Positions 22,005 to 30,260 of a stretch of 33,823 bases of DNA are shown here, piece by piece (position 1 is the stretch's first letter; the number at the start of each line of letters is the position of its first letter). Source of the DNA: Pontibacter beigongshangensis (GTDB lineage Bacteria; Bacteroidota; Bacteroidia; Cytophagales; Hymenobacteraceae); the NCBI RefSeq assembly GCF_014332515.1, contig NZ_VFSD01000036.1:1-33823 (forward strand). Direction: 5' to 3'. The notes under the pieces were generated by a model. That model had not been told where the DNA came from. It saw nothing but the letters and a program-made list of their open reading frames with translations, and did not search any database. A program made the position numbers and the translations under genes.

Positions 22005-22052
22005 GCAACAGAATGGCAACGTGCGGCAACAGCTCCTGTTGTCCTCTGTTGC
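22005..22052 (+). repeat. Phased GCAAC/GTTGC array
   Basis: GCAAC at 22005, 22016 and 22026, then GTTGT at 22038 and GTTGC at 22048, at 10-12 bp steps. It is palindromic overall and part of the same family as the larger elements. Confidence 0.6.
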
Positions 22053-22226
22053 CAGCACAAAAAGAAGAAGCCATTCCTGAGCGTGCCCCGGAGGCCTGGG
22101 CAGTTGTACCTCAACCCTGAGAGGGGCCAGGGCCTGCGGCAGGCTAAGCAGGAGGTGAATTGCTCGAAAGTGCGCTACATTTCAGAACCTGCTGCGTATA
22201 CAGTACTGCAAAAAGTAACCAGTGAA

Positions 22227-22262
22227 GCACGGGCTGCCTGCCTTAGGCAGCCCGTGCTTTTT
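22227..22262 (+). terminator. Third orphan terminator, 13-bp stem
   Basis: GCACGGGCTGCCT pairs perfectly with AGGCAGCCCGTGC across a 5-nt loop, followed by TTTTT. No gene lies between it and the previous terminator, about 270 bp upstream. Confidence 0.82.
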
Positions 22263-22282
22263 GAATTCTCTGTTTTGCTCAA

Positions 22283-22474
<192 letters not shown>

Positions 22475-22499
22475 TAGGCCTCCGCTGGAACACCGCCAA

Positions 22500-22739
22500 A
22501 AAAGGCTTGTTGCTGGACGTTGCTGCTGTATCAGCCTTATAAGTTAGCTGGCAACCACAGCGTAGCACATGGATTGGAGGCATAAAACAGCTGTGTTCTA
22601 TAGCGAGGGCTACTGGAAAGAGACCAGTGCTAAGTTAGCAGAAACCACCAGCAACGTGGAGCAACAGCACGCAGCAACGTCCGGCAACAACGTCTAGCAA
22701 CGCTAAGCAACTGCTGTTCTTGCTGTACCGAAATACCGC
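22500..22739 (+). repeat. Dispersed phased-GCAAC element, copy A
   Basis: About 240 bp. The left part has GTTGC at 22509 and 22519; the right part has GCAAC at 22651, 22661, 22674, 22684, 22697 and 22707 (steps 10, 13, 10, 13, 10). The left block 22509-22524 is complementary to 22673-22688 at 15 of 16 positions. It is closely similar to copy C at 27.0 kb over its whole length. No reading frame spans it. Confidence 0.85.
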
Positions 22740-23087
22740 CCTGGAATACAACTTTTATTGTCCCGTCCTAGTAACAAAATAGTCGCTGAAGTAGGGTTTT
22801 TGCTTGGGTTGTATCAGTTGTCTAATGCTTTAACGCTATAATGGCTATTTGTGGGACTGCCAATTATCATTGTATGACAATGCAATAAAATTTAAATTTA
22901 TATTGATATATCAATATAAATTTTATACCTTCCCTTTCTATAGTTCAAATACCTCACTCTCCCCATCTTACTTATCTTTTAGGTAAGCTGCTATTAATGA
23001 TCTCCTGCAACTAACGGTAAGACAATAAATTTTGTCTTTGTCCATTCCTGTGCTCATCGCGTCAATTTAATTTCAAATTTAATTCAC
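22740..23087. other. Non-coding region upstream of the secreted-protein pair
   Basis: About 350 bp without a gene. It holds a 30-bp perfect palindrome (22894-22923) and must contain the promoter of the two secreted-protein genes. A fairly pyrimidine-rich, AT-rich stretch follows the palindrome. Nothing else is recognised. Confidence 0.5.
22894..22923. promoter_or_regulatory. 30-bp perfect AT palindrome, possible operator
   Basis: Each half reads AAATTTATATTGATA and the two are perfectly complementary without a spacer. It lies 164 bp upstream of the first secreted-protein gene. It contains no GC core, so it could extrude as a cruciform or bind a dimeric regulator. Confidence 0.65.
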
Positions 23088-24119
23088 ATGAGAATCAAAT
23101 TTACTTTCGTTCTTTCTACAGTTCTTCTCTTTCTATTATGTTCCTACTCCTCCTACGCCACTGTATACCGGGTTAATAACACGTTGCCGACCGATAAGGG
23201 CCAAAAGATTTTCAACAGTCTGCTTGAGGCGCACAATGAAATAGACGTGGCTGCAGGTGACACGCTCATGGTGGAAGGATCTGCTACTACTTATGCAGGG
23301 CTCACCATGACAAAGCAGCTGGTGATAATTGGTCCCGGCTATTTTCTGACAGACAACCCGCAAACGCAGGCAAATCCTGTTCAGGCAGTCGTACAAAATA
23401 TAACTGTAGAGCCGACAGCTAGTGGAAGTGTTTTGATGGGCTTGACTTTTGCACCCAGCAGTTCGGCCTACACTCCCTATGTAAACGCAAATAACGTTAT
23501 TATTATGCGATGTTATATGCCCAACCCTATCGTTTTGATTGGGCAGTTGATGAATATCCAGATAATTCAGAGCTATTTTGTAGGAAATGCACTATCAATC
23601 AGCAGTTCTGCCTATAACTTTACAGGATTGGCTTTTAAGAATAACATAGTTGGTGGAGGTGTCAATATCTCATCAACAAACCAGATGCAACGAATTTTTG
23701 CAGCAGTAGAGCACAACATTTTTTTAGGCACCAACATTACACTAACCACATCTTCCTTCCGGAACAACATTGTAGTCAATAGAAATGCTACCGTAAATGT
23801 ATCGTCCAACACTATTCAGAACAACCTAGTAAGCAACACGCAGATTCCGGCTGGTAATGGCAACCAAACCTACAGCGAATCACAATTGTTTGTAGGACCT
23901 GCCGGCGCGAGTCCGGACGGGCAGTATAAGCTAAAGGAAAACTCCCCCTATTTAACAGCTGGCTTTGGGAGTACGCAGCCCGGTATTTATGGGGGCAACC
24001 AGCCGTACATGTTATCCGGTATGCCTCCCATTCCTTCCATCTATGAGTTCAATGCCGAGTCTTTTGGGTCAAGGCAAAATGGTTTGCCTGTAAGTATAAA
24101 AGCACGAGCTAACCAGTAA
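23088..24119 (+). CDS. Secreted beta-strand-rich (probable right-handed beta-helix) protein
   Basis: 343 residues with a signal peptide (MRIKFTFVLSTVLLFLLCSY, cut near SSYA). The early part is like pectate-lyase-type proteins: KIFNSLLEAHNEIDVAAGDTLMVEGSATTYAGLTMTKQLVIIGPG (a short-lived-event opening followed by LVIIGPGYF). Then come repeated short strands with Asn at turns (NNVIIMRCYMPN, NIQIIQSYFVGN, LAFKNNIVGGG, SSFRNNIVVNRN, SSNTIQNNLVSN), as expected for coils of a parallel beta-helix. No enzymatic residues are evident. It lies five bp upstream of the T9SS protein, so the two are co-expressed and may act together at the cell surface. Confidence 0.75.
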   Translation: MRIKFTFVLSTVLLFLLCSYSSYATVYRVNNTLPTDKGQKIFNSLLEAHNEIDVAAGDTLMVEGSATTYAGLTMTKQLVIIGPGYFLTDNPQTQANPVQAVVQNITVEPTASGSVLMGLTFAPSSSAYTPYVNANNVIIMRCYMPNPIVLIGQLMNIQIIQSYFVGNALSISSSAYNFTGLAFKNNIVGGGVNISSTNQMQRIFAAVEHNIFLGTNITLTTSSFRNNIVVNRNATVNVSSNTIQNNLVSNTQIPAGNGNQTYSESQLFVGPAGASPDGQYKLKENSPYLTAGFGSTQPGIYGGNQPYMLSGMPPIPSIYEFNAESFGSRQNGLPVSIKARANQ

Positions 24120-24124
24120 GGGCC

Positions 24125-25363
24125 ATGCGGTATATAGCTATTATCTGGTTCGCTCTGTGTGGAGCTATACCAGCCTTCGGTCAAATAGACCGGATGGAGT
24201 ATTTTGTAGACACCGATCCGGGAATTGGTAACGCAACAGCCCTCAACATTACGCCAGGTAACTCCATTAGTCAGGAGTTTACGGTGGCTTTAGCCAACCA
24301 GGCTAGTGGGCACCGTGTGATTTACGTGCGCGCCAGGGATACACAAAAGCGGTGGTCGCACACGCAGGCGCACAGTTTCTATGTCATCATGGACGAAGCT
24401 TCTGCCATTACAGCCACAGAGTACTTTATCGGTACAGATCCGGGGCCTGGCAACGCTACTCCACTTACGGCCACAGCAGGAGCAGATGGCTACATACGGT
24501 TTGTTGTACCCCTGACCACGGCTCCTACCGGCTTTCATACGCTCTCTATCCGGTCTAAAGACGATCAGGGGAATTGGTCGCACACGCAGCAGCATTCATT
24601 TTACATTAGAAATGTAGAGGGCTCTCCTAATATTGTTGCGGTGAAATACGATTTTACTTCTAACGCAGTCACTTACGAACCTAAGACTCACCGTGTGCTC
24701 AAACCAGATACGCCAGTCGACGAGGAATTTGCTGCCGATTTAAGTGATCTGACAGAGAACCAAGAATATGATATGCGGGTTTGGGCTGTCAACGGCGAAG
24801 GAGTCCGGAGCGAAATGGTTACCAAGAGAATAAAAGTCTGCGCCAATGAACCAGTGATCGCGAACTTCGAATTTAATCAAGCCGGAGCGCAGGTTAGCTT
24901 TCTTAGCAGCAGCATTGGGGTAAGCAACTATAAATGGGACTTTGGCGACGGCACGCCAATCGTTACAGATCCCAATCCAACCCATACTTATACTGCTTCA
25001 GGTTTATATAGCATAAAACTGATTGTCGAAAACGACTGTAACAGTGACACGCTGGTGAAAGAGGTAAACATGAATGCCTTGTCTGTGCAGCCGGCTTTAA
25101 CCGCAGATAGTTTAAGGTTAATTTGCTATCCTAACCCTGTTGAAAATGAGGCGCTGCTGGAGTTCCAGGTACCTGTAGCGCAGCAAGTATCCATTATACT
25201 GCACGATATGGTTGGCAGAAAGACTCTGGTGGTTACGAATAAACGGTTTCAGCCAGGGAAAAACCATGTGCGACTAAGTCTAAAGGAGTTTCAGGCAGGA
25301 ATTTATATCTGCGAGATACAGGGAGAAAGTAGTATGAAAAGCATCAGAGTTTTGAAGCTGTAA
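24125..25363 (+). CDS. T9SS-exported protein with repeated modules, PKD domain and C-terminal sorting domain
   Basis: 412 residues with a signal peptide (MRYIAIIWFALCGAIPAFG). Two tandem modules of about 80 residues follow: MEYFVDTDPGIGNATAL ... RWSHTQAHSFYV and TEYFIGTDPGPGNATPL ... NWSHTQQHSFYI. A fibronectin-like stretch (about 165-235) comes next, then a PKD domain (YKWDFGDGTP ... HTYTASGLYSIKLIVEN, about 275-315). The last 80 residues are a type A T9SS sorting domain (YPNPVENEALLEF ... GIYICEIQGES ... IRVLKL). It should be carried across the outer membrane by the chromosomally encoded type IX system and anchored or released. With its partner it forms a two-gene surface module unrelated to metals. 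Confidence 0.88.
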   Translation: MRYIAIIWFALCGAIPAFGQIDRMEYFVDTDPGIGNATALNITPGNSISQEFTVALANQASGHRVIYVRARDTQKRWSHTQAHSFYVIMDEASAITATEYFIGTDPGPGNATPLTATAGADGYIRFVVPLTTAPTGFHTLSIRSKDDQGNWSHTQQHSFYIRNVEGSPNIVAVKYDFTSNAVTYEPKTHRVLKPDTPVDEEFAADLSDLTENQEYDMRVWAVNGEGVRSEMVTKRIKVCANEPVIANFEFNQAGAQVSFLSSSIGVSNYKWDFGDGTPIVTDPNPTHTYTASGLYSIKLIVENDCNSDTLVKEVNMNALSVQPALTADSLRLICYPNPVENEALLEFQVPVAQQVSIILHDMVGRKTLVVTNKRFQPGKNHVRLSLKEFQAGIYICEIQGESSMKSIRVLKL

Positions 25364-25445
25364 ATTATGATGTTGCTACAGGCTTCATGCTAGAGCTTGC
25401 TCCTACTATGCGTTCAGCAGAAGATTGCCTAAATCTGTATCGGTT

Positions 25446-25712
25446 ATACCCGCGTTTTCTGGGACACCTGTTGCTAGACGTTGCTGCTATATCAGCTTTA
25501 TAGGTTAGGTAGCAATCACAGCGTAAAACGCGGGTTAGAGGCCAAAAACAGTCTTATCTTGTAGCGAAGGTTACTAAACAGAGACCTGTGCTAACTTGTC
25601 AGCAACGCTCAGCAACGGCTAGCAACCAGCTTCAGCAACATCCGGCAACAATACCCATCAACGGCTAGCAACGCTTAAACTGCTGTTTTTGCTGTAGCGT
25701 TAAAACGACGGT
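25446..25712 (+). repeat. Dispersed phased-GCAAC element, copy B
   Basis: It starts ATACCCGCGTTTTCTGGGAC, shared with the inverted fragment at 20306-20350. GTTGC at 25470 and 25480; GCAAC at 25602, 25612, 25622, 25635, 25645 and 25668, with TCAAC at 25658 filling the phase. The left block (25470-25486) and the right block (25633-25649) are complementary at 14 of 17 positions. It also holds an inverted pair ACCCGCGTTTT / AAAACGCGGGT. It lies between the T9SS module and the TACGC array. Confidence 0.85.
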
Positions 25713-25762
25713 CCTTTTTAGGAATTAGAATATCAACGGACAGTGTCTGATTGGATCTCCAA

Positions 25763-25872
25763 CAGCATACGCAATGCCTACGAACAGCATACGCAATGCC
25801 TACGCGCAGCATACGCAGTGCCTACGCGCAGCATACGCAGTGCCTACGCGCAGCATACGCAGTGCCTACGCA
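25763..25872 (+). repeat. Tandem array: five 22-bp units, ten TACG cores at exact 11-bp spacing
   Basis: The unit is CAGCATACGCA + GTGCCTACGCG. TACGC (TACGA once) starts at 25768 and every 11 bp to 25867. Units 3-5 are identical apart from the final two bases of the last unit; units 1 and 2 differ by one or a few bases. The 22-bp period is not a multiple of three, so it is not coding. Ten phased 11-bp repeats resemble centromere (parC-type) or iteron arrays. Confidence 0.95.
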
Positions 25873-26022
25873 TGAGAGCAAATCATAGGAGCAGCTGTTG
25901 TGCACTAGCAACACCATAAATGGCTATTGTACGTGGTTTTGATGCTTTTTTGGCTGTTTTTAGATGAAATTACAACCTATTGAACCTCCCTTTGATGCTG
26001 TTGGGACAGCTTGTGAATTGCT

Positions 26023-26072
26023 TACGCTACAGCCTACGCAGTACTTGCGTTCTACCTACGCAGCGCCTACGC
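26023..26072 (+). repeat. Second TACGC cluster
   Basis: TACGC at 26023, 26035, 26057 and 26068, with a degenerate TTGCG at about 26045 filling the gap. Steps are 11-12 bp, the same phase as the main array about 150 bp upstream. It is more diverged, so probably older or lower affinity. Confidence 0.75.
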
Positions 26073-26339
26073 AATTTATAGATGACTAGACCAAAGATGT
26101 GTGGAGCAATAGCCACATGCTCTAGTCAAATCTGATCCCGGATCTCATTTAATCGCCCTTTTAAGGGATTATACAAGCACCGTGGATACGGCAGAATTTC
26201 TTACATTGAAGCAGGAATTATGATACAGGATTCTAACAAATTTGGTAAAAGATCTCTGTTATCAGAAGTAGTCCCTGCTACACGGCAGGTTACAGTCCAC
26301 TCAAAAAACCTTTCGTGAAAACCTATAAAGCTACAGAAA

Positions 26340-26750
26340 ATGAAAGCACATTCGACAAACTACTTTGACACCTTTATTGAGGTGGCTGAAGACACAAAGA
26401 CAACTTGCGGAACACCACCTCCAACAAAAGAGAAAAGGACTGTTGCTGAAATGAAGTACGAGCTAATTGCTAAAAGCCCGTATAAGTTTACTTCAGACGA
26501 GGTCTTTTTTCAGGTATATGCAGTTAGAAATAATCTAACAGAAGTAGAGTATAATCGAGCTAGGGAACAATTTTTCTCCAAAGGGCAACCTTGTTTTCGA
26601 GCCTTGCCTCTGACAAAAAGTTACGGTTTTGGGGTTCATTGCGACAGCAACGGGAAAATCGCTTTGTATGGATTGGAAACAAACGAATATCAAAGCTTCT
26701 TGACTGACACAAAAATTAAGAAAGTAAAAGCAATGAAATCAAGTAGATAG
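26340..26750 (+). CDS. DUF6157 family protein
   Basis: 136 residues: MKAHSTNYFDTFIEVAEDTK, then PPTKEKRTVAEMKYELIAKSPYKFTSDEVFFQVYAVRN, KGQPCFRALPLTKSYGFGVHCDSNGKIALYG and VKAMKSSR. The whole length matches the small cytosolic DUF6157 proteins seen in Bacteroidota and Firmicutes; the function is not known. No signal peptide or membrane helix. It stands alone between element B and element C, like a single-gene cassette. Confidence 0.88.
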   Translation: MKAHSTNYFDTFIEVAEDTKTTCGTPPPTKEKRTVAEMKYELIAKSPYKFTSDEVFFQVYAVRNNLTEVEYNRAREQFFSKGQPCFRALPLTKSYGFGVHCDSNGKIALYGLETNEYQSFLTDTKIKKVKAMKSSR

Positions 26751-27004
26751 AGGGCAATGAACCTCTTTTCAGAAATAAGCTGGAATGCGATGATGAGACT
26801 CTAAAGACAAAAACACAGGAGCAACTGTCACCATTGTTCTTACACTTCTTAAAAAAGAAGAAGCCACCCGGCTAATTCATGCTGACGGTCCCCTATCCGA
26901 AAACACACCGGATGCTCTTCTTTTTTCCTTTACAAAATTACAGAGATGGAAGATAGCAGAGTAATTATCCAGCAGGAAATTAATACTGCAGACTTAGCTC
27001 ATAA
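26751..27004. other. Non-coding gap with imperfect long hairpin
   Basis: AAAAAAGAAGA (26851-26861) and TCTTCTTTTTT (26916-26926) can pair across about 54 nt, giving a terminator-like structure after the DUF6157 gene. Only very short frames occur otherwise. Confidence 0.4.
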
Positions 27005-27276
27005 ATACCCGCGTTTTACGGGACACTGCCTAAAGGGCTTGTTGCTAAACGTTGCTGCTGTATCAGACCATGAATTGGGTAGCAATCACAGCGTAGAACA
27101 CAGATGGGAGGCTAAAAACAGCCATATTTTACAGCCACGGCTACTGAAAGTGACAAGTGCTAAGTTAGCAGAAACAGCCAGCAACGTGGAGCAACAACAC
27201 TCAGAAACGGCTATCAACAGCCTCAGCAACGTCCAGCAACGCTTAAACTGCTGTTTTTGCTGTATCGAGATACCGC
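27005..27276 (+). repeat. Dispersed phased-GCAAC element, copy C
   Basis: It starts ATACCCGCGTTTTACGGGAC. GTTGC at 27041 and 27051; then GCAAC at 27181 and 27191, GAAAC at 27204, TCAAC at 27214, GCAAC at 27226 and 27236 (steps 10, 13, 10, 12, 10). The left block 27041-27057 and the right block 27224-27240 are complementary at 15 of 17 positions. It ends TACCGCC as copy A does. Confidence 0.85.
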
Positions 27277-27307
27277 CATTTTATAGGGCAGTTGTTGTCA
27301 AGCTATA

Positions 27308-27472
27308 TTAGGACAAGGCAGCTTTGTGCATCCCATCATTTTCATCGTCATTCCTAGATATACCGTGTTTAGCATTTTTTGCAGCAGCTTTAAGGCGCTC
27401 CTGGTTTTCTTTTCTCTCCTTAAATTCTTTTTGGCGCTGCTTCTTTTGTTGGTTTTCTGATCTGGTACTCAT
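27308..27472 (-). CDS. 54-residue charged (Lys/Gln/Glu-rich) small protein
   Basis: ATG at 27470-27472, stop at 27308-27310. The sequence opens MSTRSENQQKKQRQKEFKER and continues KENQERLKAAAKNAKHGISR, then an acidic NDDENDG and HKAALS. It is likely one long basic helix with an acidic tail. An AT-rich leader typical of Bacteroidota promoters lies upstream. Possible roles are nucleic-acid binding or regulation; the family is not recognised. It immediately borders element C. Confidence 0.5.
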   Translation of the reverse strand: MSTRSENQQKKQRQKEFKERKENQERLKAAAKNAKHGISRNDDENDGMHKAALS

Positions 27473-27819
27473 CGACTAGTTGATTTTTTGTTATATCTAA
27501 TTAGTATATGTGTATTAAATATACTCCTCCTTTGCCATATGATATTTTAATTTACACATAAACACTACACAATATAACACAATGCTTAAACAACCTTGCT
27601 AACGCAGCGGCTCCTCAAGCACGCGGCCGTTCAACAACACATTTAGTATCAAAAACTTGCCGTTTTTTAGACCAGTAGCAATTTTAGTTTCCAGCTACCA
27701 CCATATCTAATCCTCTACGTTGGTAGAGGGTATTTAATAAAGATCCGCAAATGCTCCGGAATACCAATGCCGGTATCGTTCACTTACAAAGTTCAGCACC
27801 TAAGTATGAGCTTGCCGCA
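27473..27819. other. Non-coding gap between the small protein and the zinc ATPase
   Basis: About 350 bp without a gene. A short hairpin CCTCTAC-GTTG-GTAGAGG (27712-27729) lies about 90 bp past the ATPase stop codon and may be a weak terminator of the efflux operon. The part next to 27473 should hold the promoter of the small minus-strand gene. Confidence 0.45.
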
Positions 27820-29847
27820 TCAGTTAAACTTTGTCCGCTGAATCCGCACTGCATTCAGTATAGCCAGAAGGGCCACGCCCACATCGGCAAAGACCGCCTC
27901 CCACATAGTCGCCAGCCCTCCTGCACCCAGTATCAGCACAATGGCCTTCACCCCAAAAGCAAGAGCGATGTTCTGCCACACGATCTGCTTGGTCTTCTTG
28001 CCGATATTAATGGCGGTAGCGATTTTGGAGGGATGATCTGTCTGAATCACCACATCCGCCGTCTCGATGGCCGCGTCTGAACCAAGGCCACCCATAGCCA
28101 TACCCACATCGGCAAGGGCGATTACCGGTGCATCGTTGATGCCGTCACCCACAAACGCAACGGTTCTGCCCTCTGCCTTCAGCTTCTCCACCTGACTCAC
28201 TTTGTCCTGCGGCAGCAGTCCCCCATACGCCGCATCGAGCTTCAGTTCACGGGCCACCTTCTGCACAATCGAGTCCTTGTCGCCTGAGAGCATCACCAGC
28301 TTTTTCACGCCCAGCTCCCGCATCCTCCTCACGGCCAGTGGAGCGTCCTCTTTTACTTTATCAGCGATGGTGATAAAACCTGCATACGCTCCATCCACGG
28401 CCACTATTACGATCGTCTCCACAATTTCCTTCAGGCCGGAATCATAGACGATGCTGTACTTGTCCAGCATCCGGCTGTTTCCCACCAACAGCTGCCTGCC
28501 GTCCACTTCGCCTTTTAACCCGTGGCCAGGCACCTCCTCCACGTTCCCTGCCGAGAGCCTCTGGTGAGCCTCTCCCACCGCTGAAACGATGGCTTGGGCA
28601 ATCGGGTGCGTGGACTTACTCTCCAGCGAAGCCACAGCCGACAGGAACCACTCCTTATCGGGTAGCACTGTCTCTACGCGCTGCACCTTGAAGACGCCCT
28701 CGGTCAGCGTGCCCGTCTTGTCCATTACCACCGTGTCCACCTGCGTCATCAGGTCCAGGAAGTTCGCCCCCTTGAACAGTAGCCCGTTGCGCGATGCTGC
28801 CCCAATGCCACCGAAGTAGCCGAGCGGTATAGAGACAACCAGGGCACAGGGGCAGGAGATCACCAGGAAGATCAGCGCCCGGTACAGCCATTGGTCAAAG
28901 TCGTAGGCCTCCACGAAAAAGTATGGGGTGAAAACTAAGCCCATGGCCAGGAAGAACACGATGGGCGTGTATACTTTGGCGAACCTGGTAATGAACTGCT
29001 GCGTTTTGGCTTTACGTCCGCTGGCTTCTTCCACCAGTTTCAGGATTTTGGACAGGGCGCTGTTTTCGTATGCCGCCGTCACCTTCAACTCGATCACCCG
29101 GTCCAGGTTGATCATGCCTGCCAATACTGTCTCGCCCTTTTTCTTCGTGTCAGGTTTCGACTCACCGGTAAGCGCCGCGGTGTTGAAGGATGATCTGTCG
29201 GAAAGCATTTCCCCGTCCAGGGCCACTTTCTCACCGGCTTTTACCTGTATCACATCCCCTACCCGTACTTCTTTAGCCTTTCTGGTGGAAATGCCTTTAT
29301 CGGTAACCAGTCCCACTTCATCGGGCCTGTTGTCGATCAGGGCCTTGATGGAGCGGCGGGACCGCAGCACGGCCGCCTCCTGGAAATGCTCGCCGATCAC
29401 GTAGAAGAGCATCACAGCCACGCCCTCGGCGTACTCCCCGATGTAGAAGGCTCCTAGAGTCGCCATGGTCATCAAAAAGAACTCGTTGAAGAAGCTGCTC
29501 CTGAGGCTTTTGATGGCATGCCAAACGACGCGCCAGCCTACCAATACGTAGGCTATTCCAAAGGTCATGAGCCGCACATGCCCGGTGAACCACGAGGTGT
29601 CGAGGTAGTCCAGCAATATGCCTCCCAACAGCAGCACGAGGCTAATGATGGTTGGGGCGTAGGAACTCCTGGCTTCCTCTTCAGCCTGCCCATGCTCCAC
29701 AGCACCGGCATGCTTTGTCTTCCCGTCCGCAGCGCAGCATTCCGCCCCGACATTAGGGCCGGGAGCCTCCGCCGTTCTGGGAGAGGTAATCTCCAGCGGC
29801 TTAAAATCCTCTTCTATGCTTTTAGATGTATTCTCGCTCTTTGCCAT
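27820..29847 (-). CDS. ZntA/CadA-type P1B-2 metal ATPase without HMA domain
   Basis: 675 residues. The N-terminal 60 have no HMA domain, only a GAECCAAD pair of cysteines (37-38) and two His. Helix pairs follow, then TGES (227-230), the metal site SCPCALVVSIPLGYFGG (CPC 332-334), DKTGT (376-380), the HP motif (STHPIAQAI) and GDGINDAPVIALADVGMAMGGLGSD. The last helices contain AFGVKAIVL and FADVGVALLAILNA, the Lys and Asp-x-Gly of the Zn/Cd/Pb group. It would move Zn/Cd from cytosol to periplasm, where the CzcA system can take over. It is the last gene of the operon, 11 bp after DUF3703. Confidence 0.93.
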   Translation of the reverse strand: MAKSENTSKSIEEDFKPLEITSPRTAEAPGPNVGAECCAADGKTKHAGAVEHGQAEEEARSSYAPTIISLVLLLGGILLDYLDTSWFTGHVRLMTFGIAYVLVGWRVVWHAIKSLRSSFFNEFFLMTMATLGAFYIGEYAEGVAVMLFYVIGEHFQEAAVLRSRRSIKALIDNRPDEVGLVTDKGISTRKAKEVRVGDVIQVKAGEKVALDGEMLSDRSSFNTAALTGESKPDTKKKGETVLAGMINLDRVIELKVTAAYENSALSKILKLVEEASGRKAKTQQFITRFAKVYTPIVFFLAMGLVFTPYFFVEAYDFDQWLYRALIFLVISCPCALVVSIPLGYFGGIGAASRNGLLFKGANFLDLMTQVDTVVMDKTGTLTEGVFKVQRVETVLPDKEWFLSAVASLESKSTHPIAQAIVSAVGEAHQRLSAGNVEEVPGHGLKGEVDGRQLLVGNSRMLDKYSIVYDSGLKEIVETIVIVAVDGAYAGFITIADKVKEDAPLAVRRMRELGVKKLVMLSGDKDSIVQKVARELKLDAAYGGLLPQDKVSQVEKLKAEGRTVAFVGDGINDAPVIALADVGMAMGGLGSDAAIETADVVIQTDHPSKIATAINIGKKTKQIVWQNIALAFGVKAIVLILGAGGLATMWEAVFADVGVALLAILNAVRIQRTKFN

Positions 29848-29858
29848 TCTCTTCTGTT

Positions 29859-30230
29859 TTAATGGTTATTAGCAGATCTTATGATCTGCTGTAGGTCATC
29901 AGGGATCGGCATGGGCCGGAGCGGCGGAACATTGGCTCCTCCCGTATTGCCCACTGGGATCATTCCCGCCCAGAACTTCACCCCACCAACCAACAGGCGG
30001 GGAAGCTGACCGATTGCTTCTCTTGTGTTCTTCGTCTTAAGCCCAAACCTGAGCATTCGCCAGTGTACGGCCGTATGCTCCAGCGGGTAGGGTTGCCCCA
30101 GAATGTGAACTCTCTCCAAATGCCTCCAGGCAGCTGGAAGGTTGCCCTCTTTCCAGCAGGTACGGTAAGCGGTCAGCTCCTGTCGGTACCAGGGGCGGAG
30201 CGGGGCTGGCATGTTCCAATAAAGTTTCAT
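29859..30230 (-). CDS. DUF3703 family protein
   Basis: 123 residues with the family's signatures: AAWRHLERVHILGQPYPLEHTAVHWRMLRFGLKTKNTREAIGQLPRL and the ending GMIPVGNTGGANVPPLRPMPIPDDL. Several conserved His and Trp residues could bind metal. The family is repeatedly found in heavy-metal resistance clusters; its function is unknown. It lies 30 bp after the Fur gene and 11 bp before the zinc ATPase. Confidence 0.87.
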   Translation of the reverse strand: MKLYWNMPAPLRPWYRQELTAYRTCWKEGNLPAAWRHLERVHILGQPYPLEHTAVHWRMLRFGLKTKNTREAIGQLPRLLVGGVKFWAGMIPVGNTGGANVPPLRPMPIPDDLQQIIRSANNH

Positions 30231-30260
30231 AGTCCTTTTTGTTTGTTCTACTCCCTAAAA

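Larger units (their letters stand above)
25364..26339. other. Long non-coding region with element B and two TACGC arrays
   Basis: About 975 bp without a gene. It contains the GCAAC element copy B (25446-25712), the 11-bp phased TACGC array (25763-25872) and a second TACGC cluster (26023-26072). The remainder, including 26075-26339, shows no gene or recognisable RNA. Confidence 0.6.

Noticed and set aside
25763..25872. CRISPR array
   Set aside because: The 22-bp units are directly tandem with no unique spacers, and no cas genes are present.
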